Positions 1 through 7,242 of a stretch of DNA of 64,000 nt are shown here, piece by piece (the stretch's first letter is position 1; the number at the start of each line of letters is the position of its first letter). Below the pieces are notes generated by a model. That model was not told the origin of the DNA, made no database searches, and saw only the letters and a list, made by a program, of their open reading frames with translations. The stretch spans positions 176,865 to 240,864 of the forward strand of contig JBFLYK010000004.1 in NCBI GenBank assembly GCA_040756995.1, in the 5' to 3' direction. Made by a program: the position numbers and the translations under genes. Source of the DNA: BP-133 sp040756995 (lineage in GTDB: Bacteria > Actinomycetota > Acidimicrobiia > IMCC26256 > BP-133).

Positions 1-497
1 GGTTCCACTCGGTCGGAGTGGACGAGATCGGGACCGCCGCCGGCATCTCCGGGCCGGGCGTCTACCGCCACTTCTCGGGCAAGAGCTCACTGCTGGTGGC
101 GCTGTTCGACTCGATCAGCGAACGGCTGCTGCTCGGCGCCGAGGAGATCCAGAAGGCCGACCACCCGGCGCAGGAGACACTCGACCGGCTGATCGCCTTC
201 CACGTGGCCACCGCGGTGGAGGAGCGGGCGATGCTGGCGGTGTGGCTCCAGGACCAGCGCAGCCTGCCCGACCCTGACGAGGAGCGCATCCGGCGCCGGC
301 AGGCCGAGTACCTCGGGATCTGGCTGACGACGCTGGCCCGCCTGCGGCCGGAGCTGGCGCCGGCCGAGGCGGAAACCGTCGTCCACGCCGCGGTGGGGGC
401 GATCAACTCCGTGGCCCTCCACGACACGGCACTTCCGCCCGACGCGCTGGAAGCGCTGCTGGCCAACGCCGCCCGGGCGGTGCTCCGGGCCGCCTGA
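1..497 (+). CDS. TetR/AcrR family transcriptional regulator, 5'-truncated by window edge
   Basis: The reading frame is already open at base 3 and reads FHSVGVDEIGTAAGISGPGVYRHFSGK, the recognition half of a TetR helix-turn-helix, so the start codon and first helix lie outside the window. The internal GTG at base 18 is not a believable start because it would cut the HTH. The remaining residues form an all-helical ligand-binding domain ending in an Ala-rich tail. TetR proteins are usually dimeric repressors that release DNA on binding a small ligand. The ligand and targets cannot be read from the sequence. The gene is followed after 55 bp by the co-directional carboxylase-like gene, so the two may be co-transcribed. 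Confidence 0.85.
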   Translation, partial: FHSVGVDEIGTAAGISGPGVYRHFSGKSSLLVALFDSISERLLLGAEEIQKADHPAQETLDRLIAFHVATAVEERAMLAVWLQDQRSLPDPDEERIRRRQAEYLGIWLTTLARLRPELAPAEAETVVHAAVGAINSVALHDTALPPDALEALLANAARAVLRAA

Positions 498-552
498 CCC
501 CCTGACCCCCGGGGAAGCCGACCCTCCGGCCTCGACGTAAGCTCCGGCGCCG

Positions 553-2304
553 ATGCGGCCGTCCATCACCAAACTGCTGGTGGCCAGCCGGGGTGAGATG
601 GCCCGGCGGGTGGTCCGGACCGCCCGGGAGATGGGGATCGCCACCGTGGCGGTCTTCACCGAGGCCGACCGCGGCGCCCTCCACGTGGCCGACGCCGACG
701 AGGCGGTGGCCCTCGACCGGTTGTCGGGCCGCGGCCCGGGCGCCTACCTCGACGGCCCGGCCCTGGTCGAGGCGGCCCGGCGGGCCGGCGCCGACGCCGT
801 CCATCCCGGCGCCGGACCCCTGGCCGAGGACGCCGGGTTCGCCTGGCGCTGCGCCGAGGCCGGGCTGCTCTACGCCGGTCCGTCCCCCGAGGCGATCGCC
901 ACCCTGGGATCGAAGCTGGAGGCCAAGGCGCTGGCCGCCGGGGCCGGCGTCCCGGTCCTCGAGGCCGAGGAGGTCGAGGGGTACCCGCCCGGCAAGCTCG
1001 AGGCCGCCGCCGAGGTGCTGGGGTGGCCGGTGGTGGTGAAGGCGTCGGCCGGCGCCGGAGGACGGGGCCTGCGGGTGGTGCGGGAAGGGGAAGATCTCGT
1101 CGGGGCGGTCGAGGCCACCCGCCGGGAGGCGACCGCCTGCTTCGGGGACGGGACGCTGTTCCTCGAGCCGTGGCTCGAGCCGATCCGCCGCGTCGACGTG
1201 CAGATCTTCGGTGACGCGGCCGGCCGGCTGGTGCACCTCTTCGAGCGGGACGGGTCCCTGTCCCGCCACCACCGGACGGTCATCGAGGAGGCGCCGGCGC
1301 CGAAGCTGCCCCAGCCGCTGCGGGAACGGCTGGTGGAGGCGGCGCTGGCCGTGGCCGAGGCCGTCGGGTACGCCGGCGCCGGGACGGTCGAGTTCCTCGT
1401 CGCCGGCGAGCAGCTGTGGTTCGGTGAGATCAACACCCGGCTCGACCTCGGCCACCCCGTCACCGAGGCGATCCTCGGCCTCGACCTGGTGCGGATGCAG
1501 CTGGCGGCGGCCGAGGGCCGGCCCCTGCCGGTCGAGGCCCGGCACTGCTCCCCGTCCGGCCACGCCGTGGGAGCCCGCCTGTGCGCCACCGGCGCCGACG
1601 ACGACGGCACCGCCACCGGCCGGGCGGCGGAACCCCGCCGGCTCCGCCGGTTCGAGATCGATCCCGCTCCCGGGCTGCGGGTGGAGACCGGCGTCGCCAC
1701 CGGCTCGCTGGTCACCCCCGATGACGGCCTCCGGCTGGCCACGGTCGTGGCCCACGCCCCGACCCGGACGGAGGCCATCCACCGCCTGGCCGCGGCCCTG
1801 GAGGGCATGCGGATCCACGGCCTGCGGACCAACCGCGACGATCTGATCGCCGTCCTGCGCCACCCCGCGTTCCTGGCCGGCGAGGTCGACACCGGATTCC
1901 TCGACCGTGAGGACGCCGCCCTGGAGCATCCCTTGGCCCGTCCCCGGGGAGGACCCGAAGCCGTGCGCCTCCACGCCCTGGCCGCCGCCCTGGCCGGTCT
2001 CCCCCGCGATGGCGACATCGCCTCAGGCTCCACGATCTTCGCCGGTCCGGCCGGCGAGCGCGTCGAGGTCCGCTACCGGCTCGACGCCACCGGGGCGGTG
2101 GCCGACGCCGACGTCCACGCCGAGATCGACGGTGTCCCACTGCCCGGCCTGAGGATCGGCGCCGTCACCCCGGAGGCCGTCGACATCGAGGTCGACGGCC
2201 TCCGCCGCCGGGTGGCCGTGGCCCGCTCCGGCGACATCGTCGACTGCGACAGCCGCCTCGGCCACACCGAGCTGGTGGTGCTGAAGGTCTGCTACGAGGC
2301 GTAG
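553..2304 (+). CDS. Biotin carboxylase-like ATP-grasp protein with altered bicarbonate/biotin site
   Basis: Residues 1-115 resemble the biotin carboxylase N-domain (ASRGEMARR), 116-320 an ATP-grasp fold and 330-450 the carboxylase C-domain. ATP and Mg residues persist: K121, K163, E280, E292, N294 and R296. The residues that bind bicarbonate or biotin in E. coli AccC are changed: Q233 is S237, K238 is T242, and the Q294-V295-E296 triplet is D298-L299-G300, so the catalytic Glu is Gly. H209 is R213. The C-terminal 100 residues look like the linker region of acyl-CoA carboxylase alpha chains, but no biotinyl domain (AMKM) follows. The family is certain. Ordinary biotin carboxylation is doubtful, and it may be a regulatory or repurposed ATP-grasp paralogue. 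No carboxyltransferase gene is adjacent. Confidence 0.8.
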   Translation: MRPSITKLLVASRGEMARRVVRTAREMGIATVAVFTEADRGALHVADADEAVALDRLSGRGPGAYLDGPALVEAARRAGADAVHPGAGPLAEDAGFAWRCAEAGLLYAGPSPEAIATLGSKLEAKALAAGAGVPVLEAEEVEGYPPGKLEAAAEVLGWPVVVKASAGAGGRGLRVVREGEDLVGAVEATRREATACFGDGTLFLEPWLEPIRRVDVQIFGDAAGRLVHLFERDGSLSRHHRTVIEEAPAPKLPQPLRERLVEAALAVAEAVGYAGAGTVEFLVAGEQLWFGEINTRLDLGHPVTEAILGLDLVRMQLAAAEGRPLPVEARHCSPSGHAVGARLCATGADDDGTATGRAAEPRRLRRFEIDPAPGLRVETGVATGSLVTPDDGLRLATVVAHAPTRTEAIHRLAAALEGMRIHGLRTNRDDLIAVLRHPAFLAGEVDTGFLDREDAALEHPLARPRGGPEAVRLHALAAALAGLPRDGDIASGSTIFAGPAGERVEVRYRLDATGAVADADVHAEIDGVPLPGLRIGAVTPEAVDIEVDGLRRRVAVARSGDIVDCDSRLGHTELVVLKVCYEA

Positions 2305-3239
2305 TCGGCCAGGTCCGGCTCCCGCTCCACCTGGTTCTCCCCGAGCTTGGCCGGGGCGTGCGTCCAGAAGTCGGCTTCGCCGGCGACGAGGTCGGCCGGG
2401 GTCACGCCGGGCATCGTCCGTTGCAGGCACAGCGCCGGGTCGAAGCGGCTCTTGTCGGCCGGCCCGGGGTGGCGGAGGGCGTCGAGCACCAGGCCGTAGA
2501 CGGCGGCGTCGAAGACCATCTCGATGTGTTCGACGACCCGGCCGGGGCAGACGTCCTGGACGGTGATGTTCGTGCCGCCCTCGAGATCGGCCGTCGAATA
2601 GGGCTGCACCAGTTCGTCGGTCAGGGTGTACACCGACGTGTACGACACGTCGCCCGGCGTCTCGTCGCCGGCGTTGAGCGCCCCCATGAACTTCGACTCC
2701 ATCCGCATCTGCCACAGCGCCGCCACGCAGGCCGAGCTGCAGTAGATGTCGGTCTGGCGCCAGCCGTGGTACGGGGCGGCGATGCCGATGAGGTCGTCGA
2801 CCAGGTTGCGGATGTCGGGCCAGTACTTGATCGCCCACCGCACCTCCAGCGGGCCCTGGCTGTGGCCCACCACCTGGACCTTCTGGTTGGCCCGGGCGGC
2901 GATGGTGCGGATGGCGTAGACGGTGCGTTCGGCCGAGGCTTGGATGTCGCCGGTGGCCTCGTCGACCAGCTCGACGGTACAGACGTCGTAGCCCAGCTTG
3001 GGCAGCACGCGGCCGAAGTTGGAGCCCCAGTTGCGCCGGCCGGTCTCGGTGGTGGCGTGGACCAGCAGCACCGGCTGGTGCGTGCCCGAGAACGTCTCGG
3101 GGCAGGTCAGCGTCCTGGCCAGCGCGTCGGGCGATTCCCGGAGCGCCGGGCCGGGGTACCCGGACGCCCGGGCGGGGGCGGGCAGCAGGGTGCAGGTGAG
3201 GGCGGTGGCGGCGACGAGAACTGTGATCCGAGGTCTCAT
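2292..3239 (-). CDS. Secreted class 2 (EstA/LipA-like) triacylglycerol lipase
   Basis: An alpha/beta hydrolase of about 315 residues. The ATG at 3239 is preferred because the peptide MRPRITVLVAATALTC then starts a clean Sec signal ending near PARASG; an upstream in-frame start would bury it. The block LLVHATTETGRRNWGSNFG is the class 2 lipase oxyanion-loop region, and GHSQG (VVGHSQGPLEV) is the nucleophile elbow. Several Cys pairs (CPETF, YCSSACV, DVCPGR) would suit disulfides in an exported enzyme. Expected role: extracellular hydrolysis of acylglycerols or other esters. The 3' end overlaps the convergent carboxylase-like gene by 13 bp. Confidence 0.8.
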   Translation of the reverse strand: MRPRITVLVAATALTCTLLPAPARASGYPGPALRESPDALARTLTCPETFSGTHQPVLLVHATTETGRRNWGSNFGRVLPKLGYDVCTVELVDEATGDIQASAERTVYAIRTIAARANQKVQVVGHSQGPLEVRWAIKYWPDIRNLVDDLIGIAAPYHGWRQTDIYCSSACVAALWQMRMESKFMGALNAGDETPGDVSYTSVYTLTDELVQPYSTADLEGGTNITVQDVCPGRVVEHIEMVFDAAVYGLVLDALRHPGPADKSRFDPALCLQRTMPGVTPADLVAGEADFWTHAPAKLGENQVEREPDLADYAS

Positions 3240-3409
3240 GGGGCCATCGTCGAGGGGGCCGGGCCGGGCTGTCGAGGGTTGTGTCACCCGTCGGCAAGAC
3301 CGGCCGGCGTGCTCACTGCGGGTGGCCGCCGTATCAGCATGTGCAACAGCGGGAGGAGGCCGATGAGGCTCCCGGCGTACACTTCCCGTCGGGGGAGGAC
3401 ACGAAGACC

Positions 3410-4171
3410 GTGGCTACGTCGCAGCAAGACCGGGGTCCGCACCTGATCCAGAGCGTGTCGCGGGCACTGCGGATCCTCGACGAGATCAGCGCCTCCTCCG
3501 GTGGGCTCACGGCCAAGGAACTGGCCCAGCGCTGCGGTCTGACGCTTCCCACCACCTACCACCTGCTCCGCACGCTGGCCTGCGAGGGCTACGTGATCCG
3601 CCGGCCACAGGGCAGCTACGTGCTCGGCCTGAAGATCGCCGCCCACTTCCAGCATCTGCTCGACGTCATGGGCCGGCCGCCGGAGGTGCACGACGTCCTG
3701 CGGCACTTCGCCGGCACCACCGGCCATTCCGCCTACTACGGCCAGGTGGTGGACGGGCGGGTCGTGTTCACCGACCTGTTCGAAGGCCCCCGGTCGCCCC
3801 ACGTCGAGGATCTGGCCGTCGGGTTCGCCGAGGCGGCCCACGCCACCGCCCTCGGCAAGGCGCTGTTGTCGACGATGCCGGGCCCCGAACGGCACCGCTA
3901 CCTCGAGGAACAGGGCCTGCGGCCCTTCACCCGCAACACCGTCGTCGACCTCGAGCAGTGCGAGCACGAGCTGCGCATGGCCCGGGGCGTCCTCAAGCTG
4001 TTCGTCGACCTCGAGGAGTTCCGCGACGAGGTGTGCTGCGCGGCGGTGGTGATCCCCGGCGACCGGCCGGCGGCCATCGCCGTGACATCGGGCCTGGAGC
4101 GCTGGAAGCAGACCAGCAGCCTGCTGACCCGGGAGCTGCGGCTGCGGGCCGGCGACCTGGCGGCCCGTTAA
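3410..4171 (+). CDS. IclR family transcriptional regulator
   Basis: The winged HTH (SVSRALRILDEISASSGGLT ... LPTTYHLLRTL) occupies about the first 70 residues, followed by the GAF-like IclR effector domain with HATALGKALLS. The GTG at 3410 is chosen because GGGGGAGG lies 11 bases upstream; the frame is open further upstream, but that peptide has no family similarity. IclR proteins often control catabolic operons as dimers or tetramers that bind aromatic or organic acids. The target is not evident; the neighbouring CrtC/AttH-like and lipase genes are candidates. The stop TAA overlaps the stop of the convergent next gene within TTAA. Confidence 0.88.
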   Translation: MATSQQDRGPHLIQSVSRALRILDEISASSGGLTAKELAQRCGLTLPTTYHLLRTLACEGYVIRRPQGSYVLGLKIAAHFQHLLDVMGRPPEVHDVLRHFAGTTGHSAYYGQVVDGRVVFTDLFEGPRSPHVEDLAVGFAEAAHATALGKALLSTMPGPERHRYLEEQGLRPFTRNTVVDLEQCEHELRMARGVLKLFVDLEEFRDEVCCAAVVIPGDRPAAIAVTSGLERWKQTSSLLTRELRLRAGDLAAR

Positions 4172-5145
4172 CCCCGGGGGCCCGGGGGTGTCCCCCGGGA
4201 CGACAGGCTGAGCCCGTCCGAGGCGAGCGCCCGCAGGGCCGTCAGCACCGGTCCCGCGCCGGCCCGGGGATTGGTACTGATCTCGAAGTCGCACGCCCCG
4301 ATCCGCCCGTCGTGCTCGACCTCGCACAACGTGTCGACCGCCGCCACGCCCCGGTGCATCGACAGCACCCCGTCGACCGCCTTCGGGAACAGGGTGAGCT
4401 GCTCGCCGTCGGCGGTGCGCCACGTGACCTCGCCCCCGCGGTGGGTCAGGCCGTCGGCCTCCATGTGGACGACGATGTCGACGTCGGCGTAGCTCACCTC
4501 GCCGTCGCGCACCAGGTAGCCGACCGTGAGCAGGGTGCCATCGGTGGCGTGCCAGGCGATGGAGCCGAACGACAGCGCCGGCCCGAACGTGCCGGAGACC
4601 CAGCGGTGGGACAGCAGCGTGTCCCACCGGCGGGGACCCCAGCTGTGGTCCCGGTGGGCGAACCCGTTGATCTCGTAGGTGGCGCCGCCGAGGACGGCGA
4701 TGCCGGTCACGCCGCCCGACGCCTCGAAGTGGTGGGCGGCGAACTCCTCCGACACGGAACTGTCCTTCGGGAAGAAATCGGTCCGGGGATAGAAGTCGTT
4801 GACGACGAGGTCGAGCTCGCAGCCGTCCTCCTTCACCCGGAGCCGGGGGTGCGGGTCGAAGGTCAGCTGCTGGCCGGGCCCGGCGGCGAACCCGTCGGGC
4901 AGCCGGTCCTCGGGCCGGTAGGAGATCACCTGGTTGCGCCGGAAGCGGGTGCCATCCCGGCTCACGACCCCGCACCAGGAGGCGGTGACGCCGGCCGGGA
5001 CCTCATGGCCGATGCGGTGTACGCCGCCGACGCCCACCTTGGGGTCGTACCAGTGGAGGAAGACGCTCTCCTGCCACGCCGGGTCGGCCCCCGGGTCGTG
5101 GGGGAGCTCGTCGAGATCCCCGTACTGAACCGGTTCCGTAGGCAT
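4168..5145 (-). CDS. CrtC/AttH-like (DUF7064-type) beta-barrel protein
   Basis: The 325-residue soluble protein has no signal peptide. The segment HRDHSWGPRRW near the middle is the hallmark of the hydroxyneurosporene synthase (CrtC)/AttH-like superfamily, which often occurs beside lipid or steroid catabolic genes in actinobacteria. Other conserved-looking parts are the N-terminal FLHWYDP and a later GSIAWHATDGTLLTVGYL. CrtC hydrates carotenoid double bonds, but most relatives have no known reaction, so I give no substrate. It faces the IclR gene tail-to-tail and is divergent from the cupin gene, with only 46 bp between their starts. Confidence 0.55.
   Translation of the reverse strand: MPTEPVQYGDLDELPHDPGADPAWQESVFLHWYDPKVGVGGVHRIGHEVPAGVTASWCGVVSRDGTRFRRNQVISYRPEDRLPDGFAAGPGQQLTFDPHPRLRVKEDGCELDLVVNDFYPRTDFFPKDSSVSEEFAAHHFEASGGVTGIAVLGGATYEINGFAHRDHSWGPRRWDTLLSHRWVSGTFGPALSFGSIAWHATDGTLLTVGYLVRDGEVSYADVDIVVHMEADGLTHRGGEVTWRTADGEQLTLFPKAVDGVLSMHRGVAAVDTLCEVEHDGRIGACDFEISTNPRAGAGPVLTALRALASDGLSLSSRGTPPGPRG
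4181..4199. terminator. GC hairpin at the IclR / CrtC-like convergent junction
   Basis: CCCGGGGG-TGT-CCCCCGGG forms a perfect 8-bp stem with a 3-base loop just after the IclR stop codon. It lies inside the last codons of the opposite gene, so it may be a coding by-product (PPGPRG). There is no T tract. Confidence 0.3.
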
Positions 5146-5191
5146 CGGCCCAGGCTACGAGCCAGAATGGGCCCAACCAAAAGGGGGGGAC

Positions 5192-5560
5192 GTGATCGAG
5201 GTCAAGAGCGTCAGCGAGCCGGAAGAGGTCCGGGCCTTCGACGGCGGGCGCATGGAGATCGTCTGGGTCGGGGGCACGACGGTGGTCCGGGCCACGTTCG
5301 ATCCGGGCTTCCGGTGGTCGACCGCGCTCAAACCGAAGGCGGGGACCGACAGCTGCCAGCTCCCCCACATGGGGTACGTCGTGTCGGGCAAGGTCTGCTT
5401 CGCGCCCGACGAAGGCGAAGAGGTCGTCCTGTCCCCGGGCGACGTCTTCGCCGTGCAGCCCGGCCACGACACCTGGGTCGTCGGCGACGAGCCGGCCGTC
5501 ATCATCGACTTCACCGGCGACGACCACCTGGCCAAGATGCTGGAGTGGTCCGGGACGTGA
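5192..5560 (+). CDS. Small single-domain cupin
   Basis: A protein of 122 residues. Cupin motif 1 is seen around CQLPHMGYVVSGKV and motif 2 around PGDVFAVQPGHDTWVVGDE, giving the beta-barrel with a possible metal site (H in PHMG, H in PGHDTW). The GTG start has a run of seven G just upstream. Such stand-alone cupins act as small dioxygenases, isomerases or ligand sensors; nothing here tells which. The divergent CrtC-like gene may share its promoter region. Confidence 0.7.
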   Translation: MIEVKSVSEPEEVRAFDGGRMEIVWVGGTTVVRATFDPGFRWSTALKPKAGTDSCQLPHMGYVVSGKVCFAPDEGEEVVLSPGDVFAVQPGHDTWVVGDEPAVIIDFTGDDHLAKMLEWSGT

Positions 5561-5575
5561 ATCGCCTCTGAACGG

Positions 5576-5640
5576 TTGACGTCTGCTCCGTTATTTACTA
5601 GTTACATTAGGACTAGTTGACGGATGACGCCTACTATCCG
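5576..5640 (+). promoter_or_regulatory. AT-rich candidate promoter for the secreted cupredoxin-like gene
   Basis: This is the most AT-rich stretch of the left end. It has TTGACG at 5576 and again at 5617, and two copies of the palindrome ACTAGT (from 5597 and 5612) separated by 9 bp, which could be an operator. No consensus -10 at 17 bp is visible, so the promoter call is tentative. Confidence 0.35.
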
Positions 5641-5680
5641 GCGCGCAGCGTCGTAACCACTTCCGGGGAGGTTCACCCAC

Positions 5681-6145
5681 TTGGATTCCCACCGCAGGGC
5701 CTTGCTTCGGCGCGCCTTGGGGACGGCCGCCGCCGTCACCATCGCCGCCACCGCCGCCGTCGTCGCGCCGGCCGCCGCCGACCATCCAGGTCACAGCGAA
5801 CAGGAGTGCCGCGGCTACCCGAGCTACCCCGGGTCGCCGAACCCCTGGATCAAGATCGTCGCCGAGGACAACCAGTTCGACACCGACTGCCTGCAGGGTC
5901 CCGCCAACCGGAAGTTCCGGATCTACCTCGACAACCGGGACTCCGACCCGCACAACATCTCGATCTACAGCGCCGACCCGTCCAAGGACAAGAAGGCCGA
6001 GCAGTTCTACAAGGGCAAGGCCGTCAAGGGACCGGGGCAGGAGGAGTACGCCATCGACGAGCTCCCGCCCGGTGAGTACTTCTTCCGGGACGACAAGACC
6101 CCCGGCATGACCGGCACGCTCTCGATCCCCAAGCCGAAGAAGTAG
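5681..6145 (+). CDS. Secreted cupredoxin-fold protein lacking most type-1 copper ligands
   Basis: The start is TTG at 5681, supported by GGGGAGG about 10 bases upstream. The N-terminus MDSHRRALLRRALGTAAA has an Arg-rich n-region, a hydrophobic core and a cleavage site near AAADHP, consistent with Tat or Sec export. The mature part of about 120 residues has the cupredoxin pattern: DSDPHNISIY (the usual first His is present) and LPPGEYFFRDDKTPGMTGTL, where relatives have a Cys and a His (YFFCDVHP-type) before the conserved Met. Here those two are Asp/Lys-type residues, so a blue-copper site is unlikely. Function unknown; an extracytoplasmic binding or structural role is plausible. Confidence 0.6.
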   Translation: MDSHRRALLRRALGTAAAVTIAATAAVVAPAAADHPGHSEQECRGYPSYPGSPNPWIKIVAEDNQFDTDCLQGPANRKFRIYLDNRDSDPHNISIYSADPSKDKKAEQFYKGKAVKGPGQEEYAIDELPPGEYFFRDDKTPGMTGTLSIPKPKK

Positions 6146-6175
6146 CGAGCGACCAGCGCAGCACCACGGCTCGGC

Positions 6176-6466
6176 TCAGGGGCCCGGTGCCGGGCTCCTG
6201 AGCCGCACTCTTCCGTTGACCACGGCGACGCCCTCGGCGGCGAGCCGGCGGGCGTGTTCCGCTTCGTGGCCCGGCACCAGCCGGCCGTTGGCCGCCACGA
6301 CCCGCCACCACGGCAGATCCTCCGGACGGGTGGCCAGCAGATGGCCGACGGCCCGGGCTGCACCCGGCCGCCCGGCATCGGCCGCCACCTCCCCGTAGGT
6401 CACGACCTCCCCCGGCCGCAGGCCCCGGATGACCGCCTCGGCCCGCTCGGCGAACTTCCCGCTCAA
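6176..6466 (-). CDS. Alkyltransferase-like (ATL) protein, MGMT-fold DNA lesion sensor
   Basis: The protein of about 96 residues carries the MGMT DNA-binding wing (VVTYGEVAADAG, AARAVGHLLA). Where MGMT has PCHRV with the methyl-accepting Cys, it has PWWRVV. ATL proteins characteristically replace the Cys with Trp, bind O6-alkylguanine without repairing it, and recruit nucleotide excision repair. The following His is also Trp here, which is unusual. The TTG start overlaps the sdhB stop (TTGA), so translation is probably coupled; a longer frame begins inside sdhB but adds no family sequence. Confidence 0.75.
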   Translation of the reverse strand: MSGKFAERAEAVIRGLRPGEVVTYGEVAADAGRPGAARAVGHLLATRPEDLPWWRVVAANGRLVPGHEAEHARRLAAEGVAVVNGRVRLRSPAPGP

Positions 6467-7242
6467 GACGGGGCGACCGGTTGGGGCTCGCGGTCCTTGC
6501 GGCCGAACACCCGGCGAAAGGCCCGCCACACGGGGTCATAGCGGAGATCGACGACCCTCTCCTTCAACGGGATGATGGCGTTGTCGGTGATGTGGATCCC
6601 CTCGGGACAGACCTCGGTGCAGCACTTGGTGATGTTGCACATCCCGAGCCCCATGCGGTCCTGCAGGAGCTGGCGGCGGTCGTTGGTGTCGAGGGGGTGC
6701 ATCTCGAGCGCGGCGTAGCGGACGAACAGGCGGGGACCGGCGAAGGCGCCCTTGTTCTCGGGATGGTCGCGGATGACGTGGCAGACCGTCTGGCACAGGA
6801 AGCACTCGATGCACTTGTGGAATTCCTGGACGCGGTCGACGTCCTCCTGGCGCATGCGGTGCGTTCCGTCGGGCCCGCGGGGCCGGGGCTTGAAGGCCGG
6901 CACTTTCTTGGCCATCTCGTAGTTGTAGGACACGTCGGTGACGAGGTCGCGGATCAGCGGGAACGTCCGGAGCGGCGTGACGGTGATGGGTTCGCCGGGT
7001 TCGAAGACGTTCATGCGGGTCATGCACAGCAACCGGGGAAGGCCGTTGATCTCGGCGCTGCAGGAACCGCACTTGCCCGCCTTGCAGTTCCAGCGGACGG
7101 CCAGGTCTCCGGCCTGGGTGGCCTGGAGCCGGTGGACGACGTCGAGCAGCACCTCCCCTTCCTCGGCCGCCACCTGGTAGTCGGAGAGGGCACCGCCGGC
7201 GGCGTCGCCCCGCCACACCCGCAGCGTGACGGTGGTCGTCAT
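6463..7242 (-). CDS. sdhB: Succinate dehydrogenase iron-sulfur subunit
   Basis: The 259-residue electron-transfer subunit of complex II. The [2Fe-2S] ligands are in CKAGKCGSC plus a later Cys, the [4Fe-4S] ligands in CIECFLCQTVC, and the [3Fe-4S] ligands in CNITKCCTEVCPEGI. It passes electrons from FAD in SdhA to the membrane subunit. The ATG at 7242 overlaps the sdhA stop (ATGA), which fixes this start against a longer open frame. It is the last sdh gene of the operon and is followed by the coupled ATL gene. Confidence 0.95.
   Translation of the reverse strand: MTTTVTLRVWRGDAAGGALSDYQVAAEEGEVLLDVVHRLQATQAGDLAVRWNCKAGKCGSCSAEINGLPRLLCMTRMNVFEPGEPITVTPLRTFPLIRDLVTDVSYNYEMAKKVPAFKPRPRGPDGTHRMRQEDVDRVQEFHKCIECFLCQTVCHVIRDHPENKGAFAGPRLFVRYAALEMHPLDTNDRRQLLQDRMGLGMCNITKCCTEVCPEGIHITDNAIIPLKERVVDLRYDPVWRAFRRVFGRKDREPQPVAPS

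Noticed and set aside
403..1974. A 523-codon frame opposite the carboxylase-like gene
   Set aside because: Same compositional artefact; the opposite strand has a clear ATP-grasp protein.
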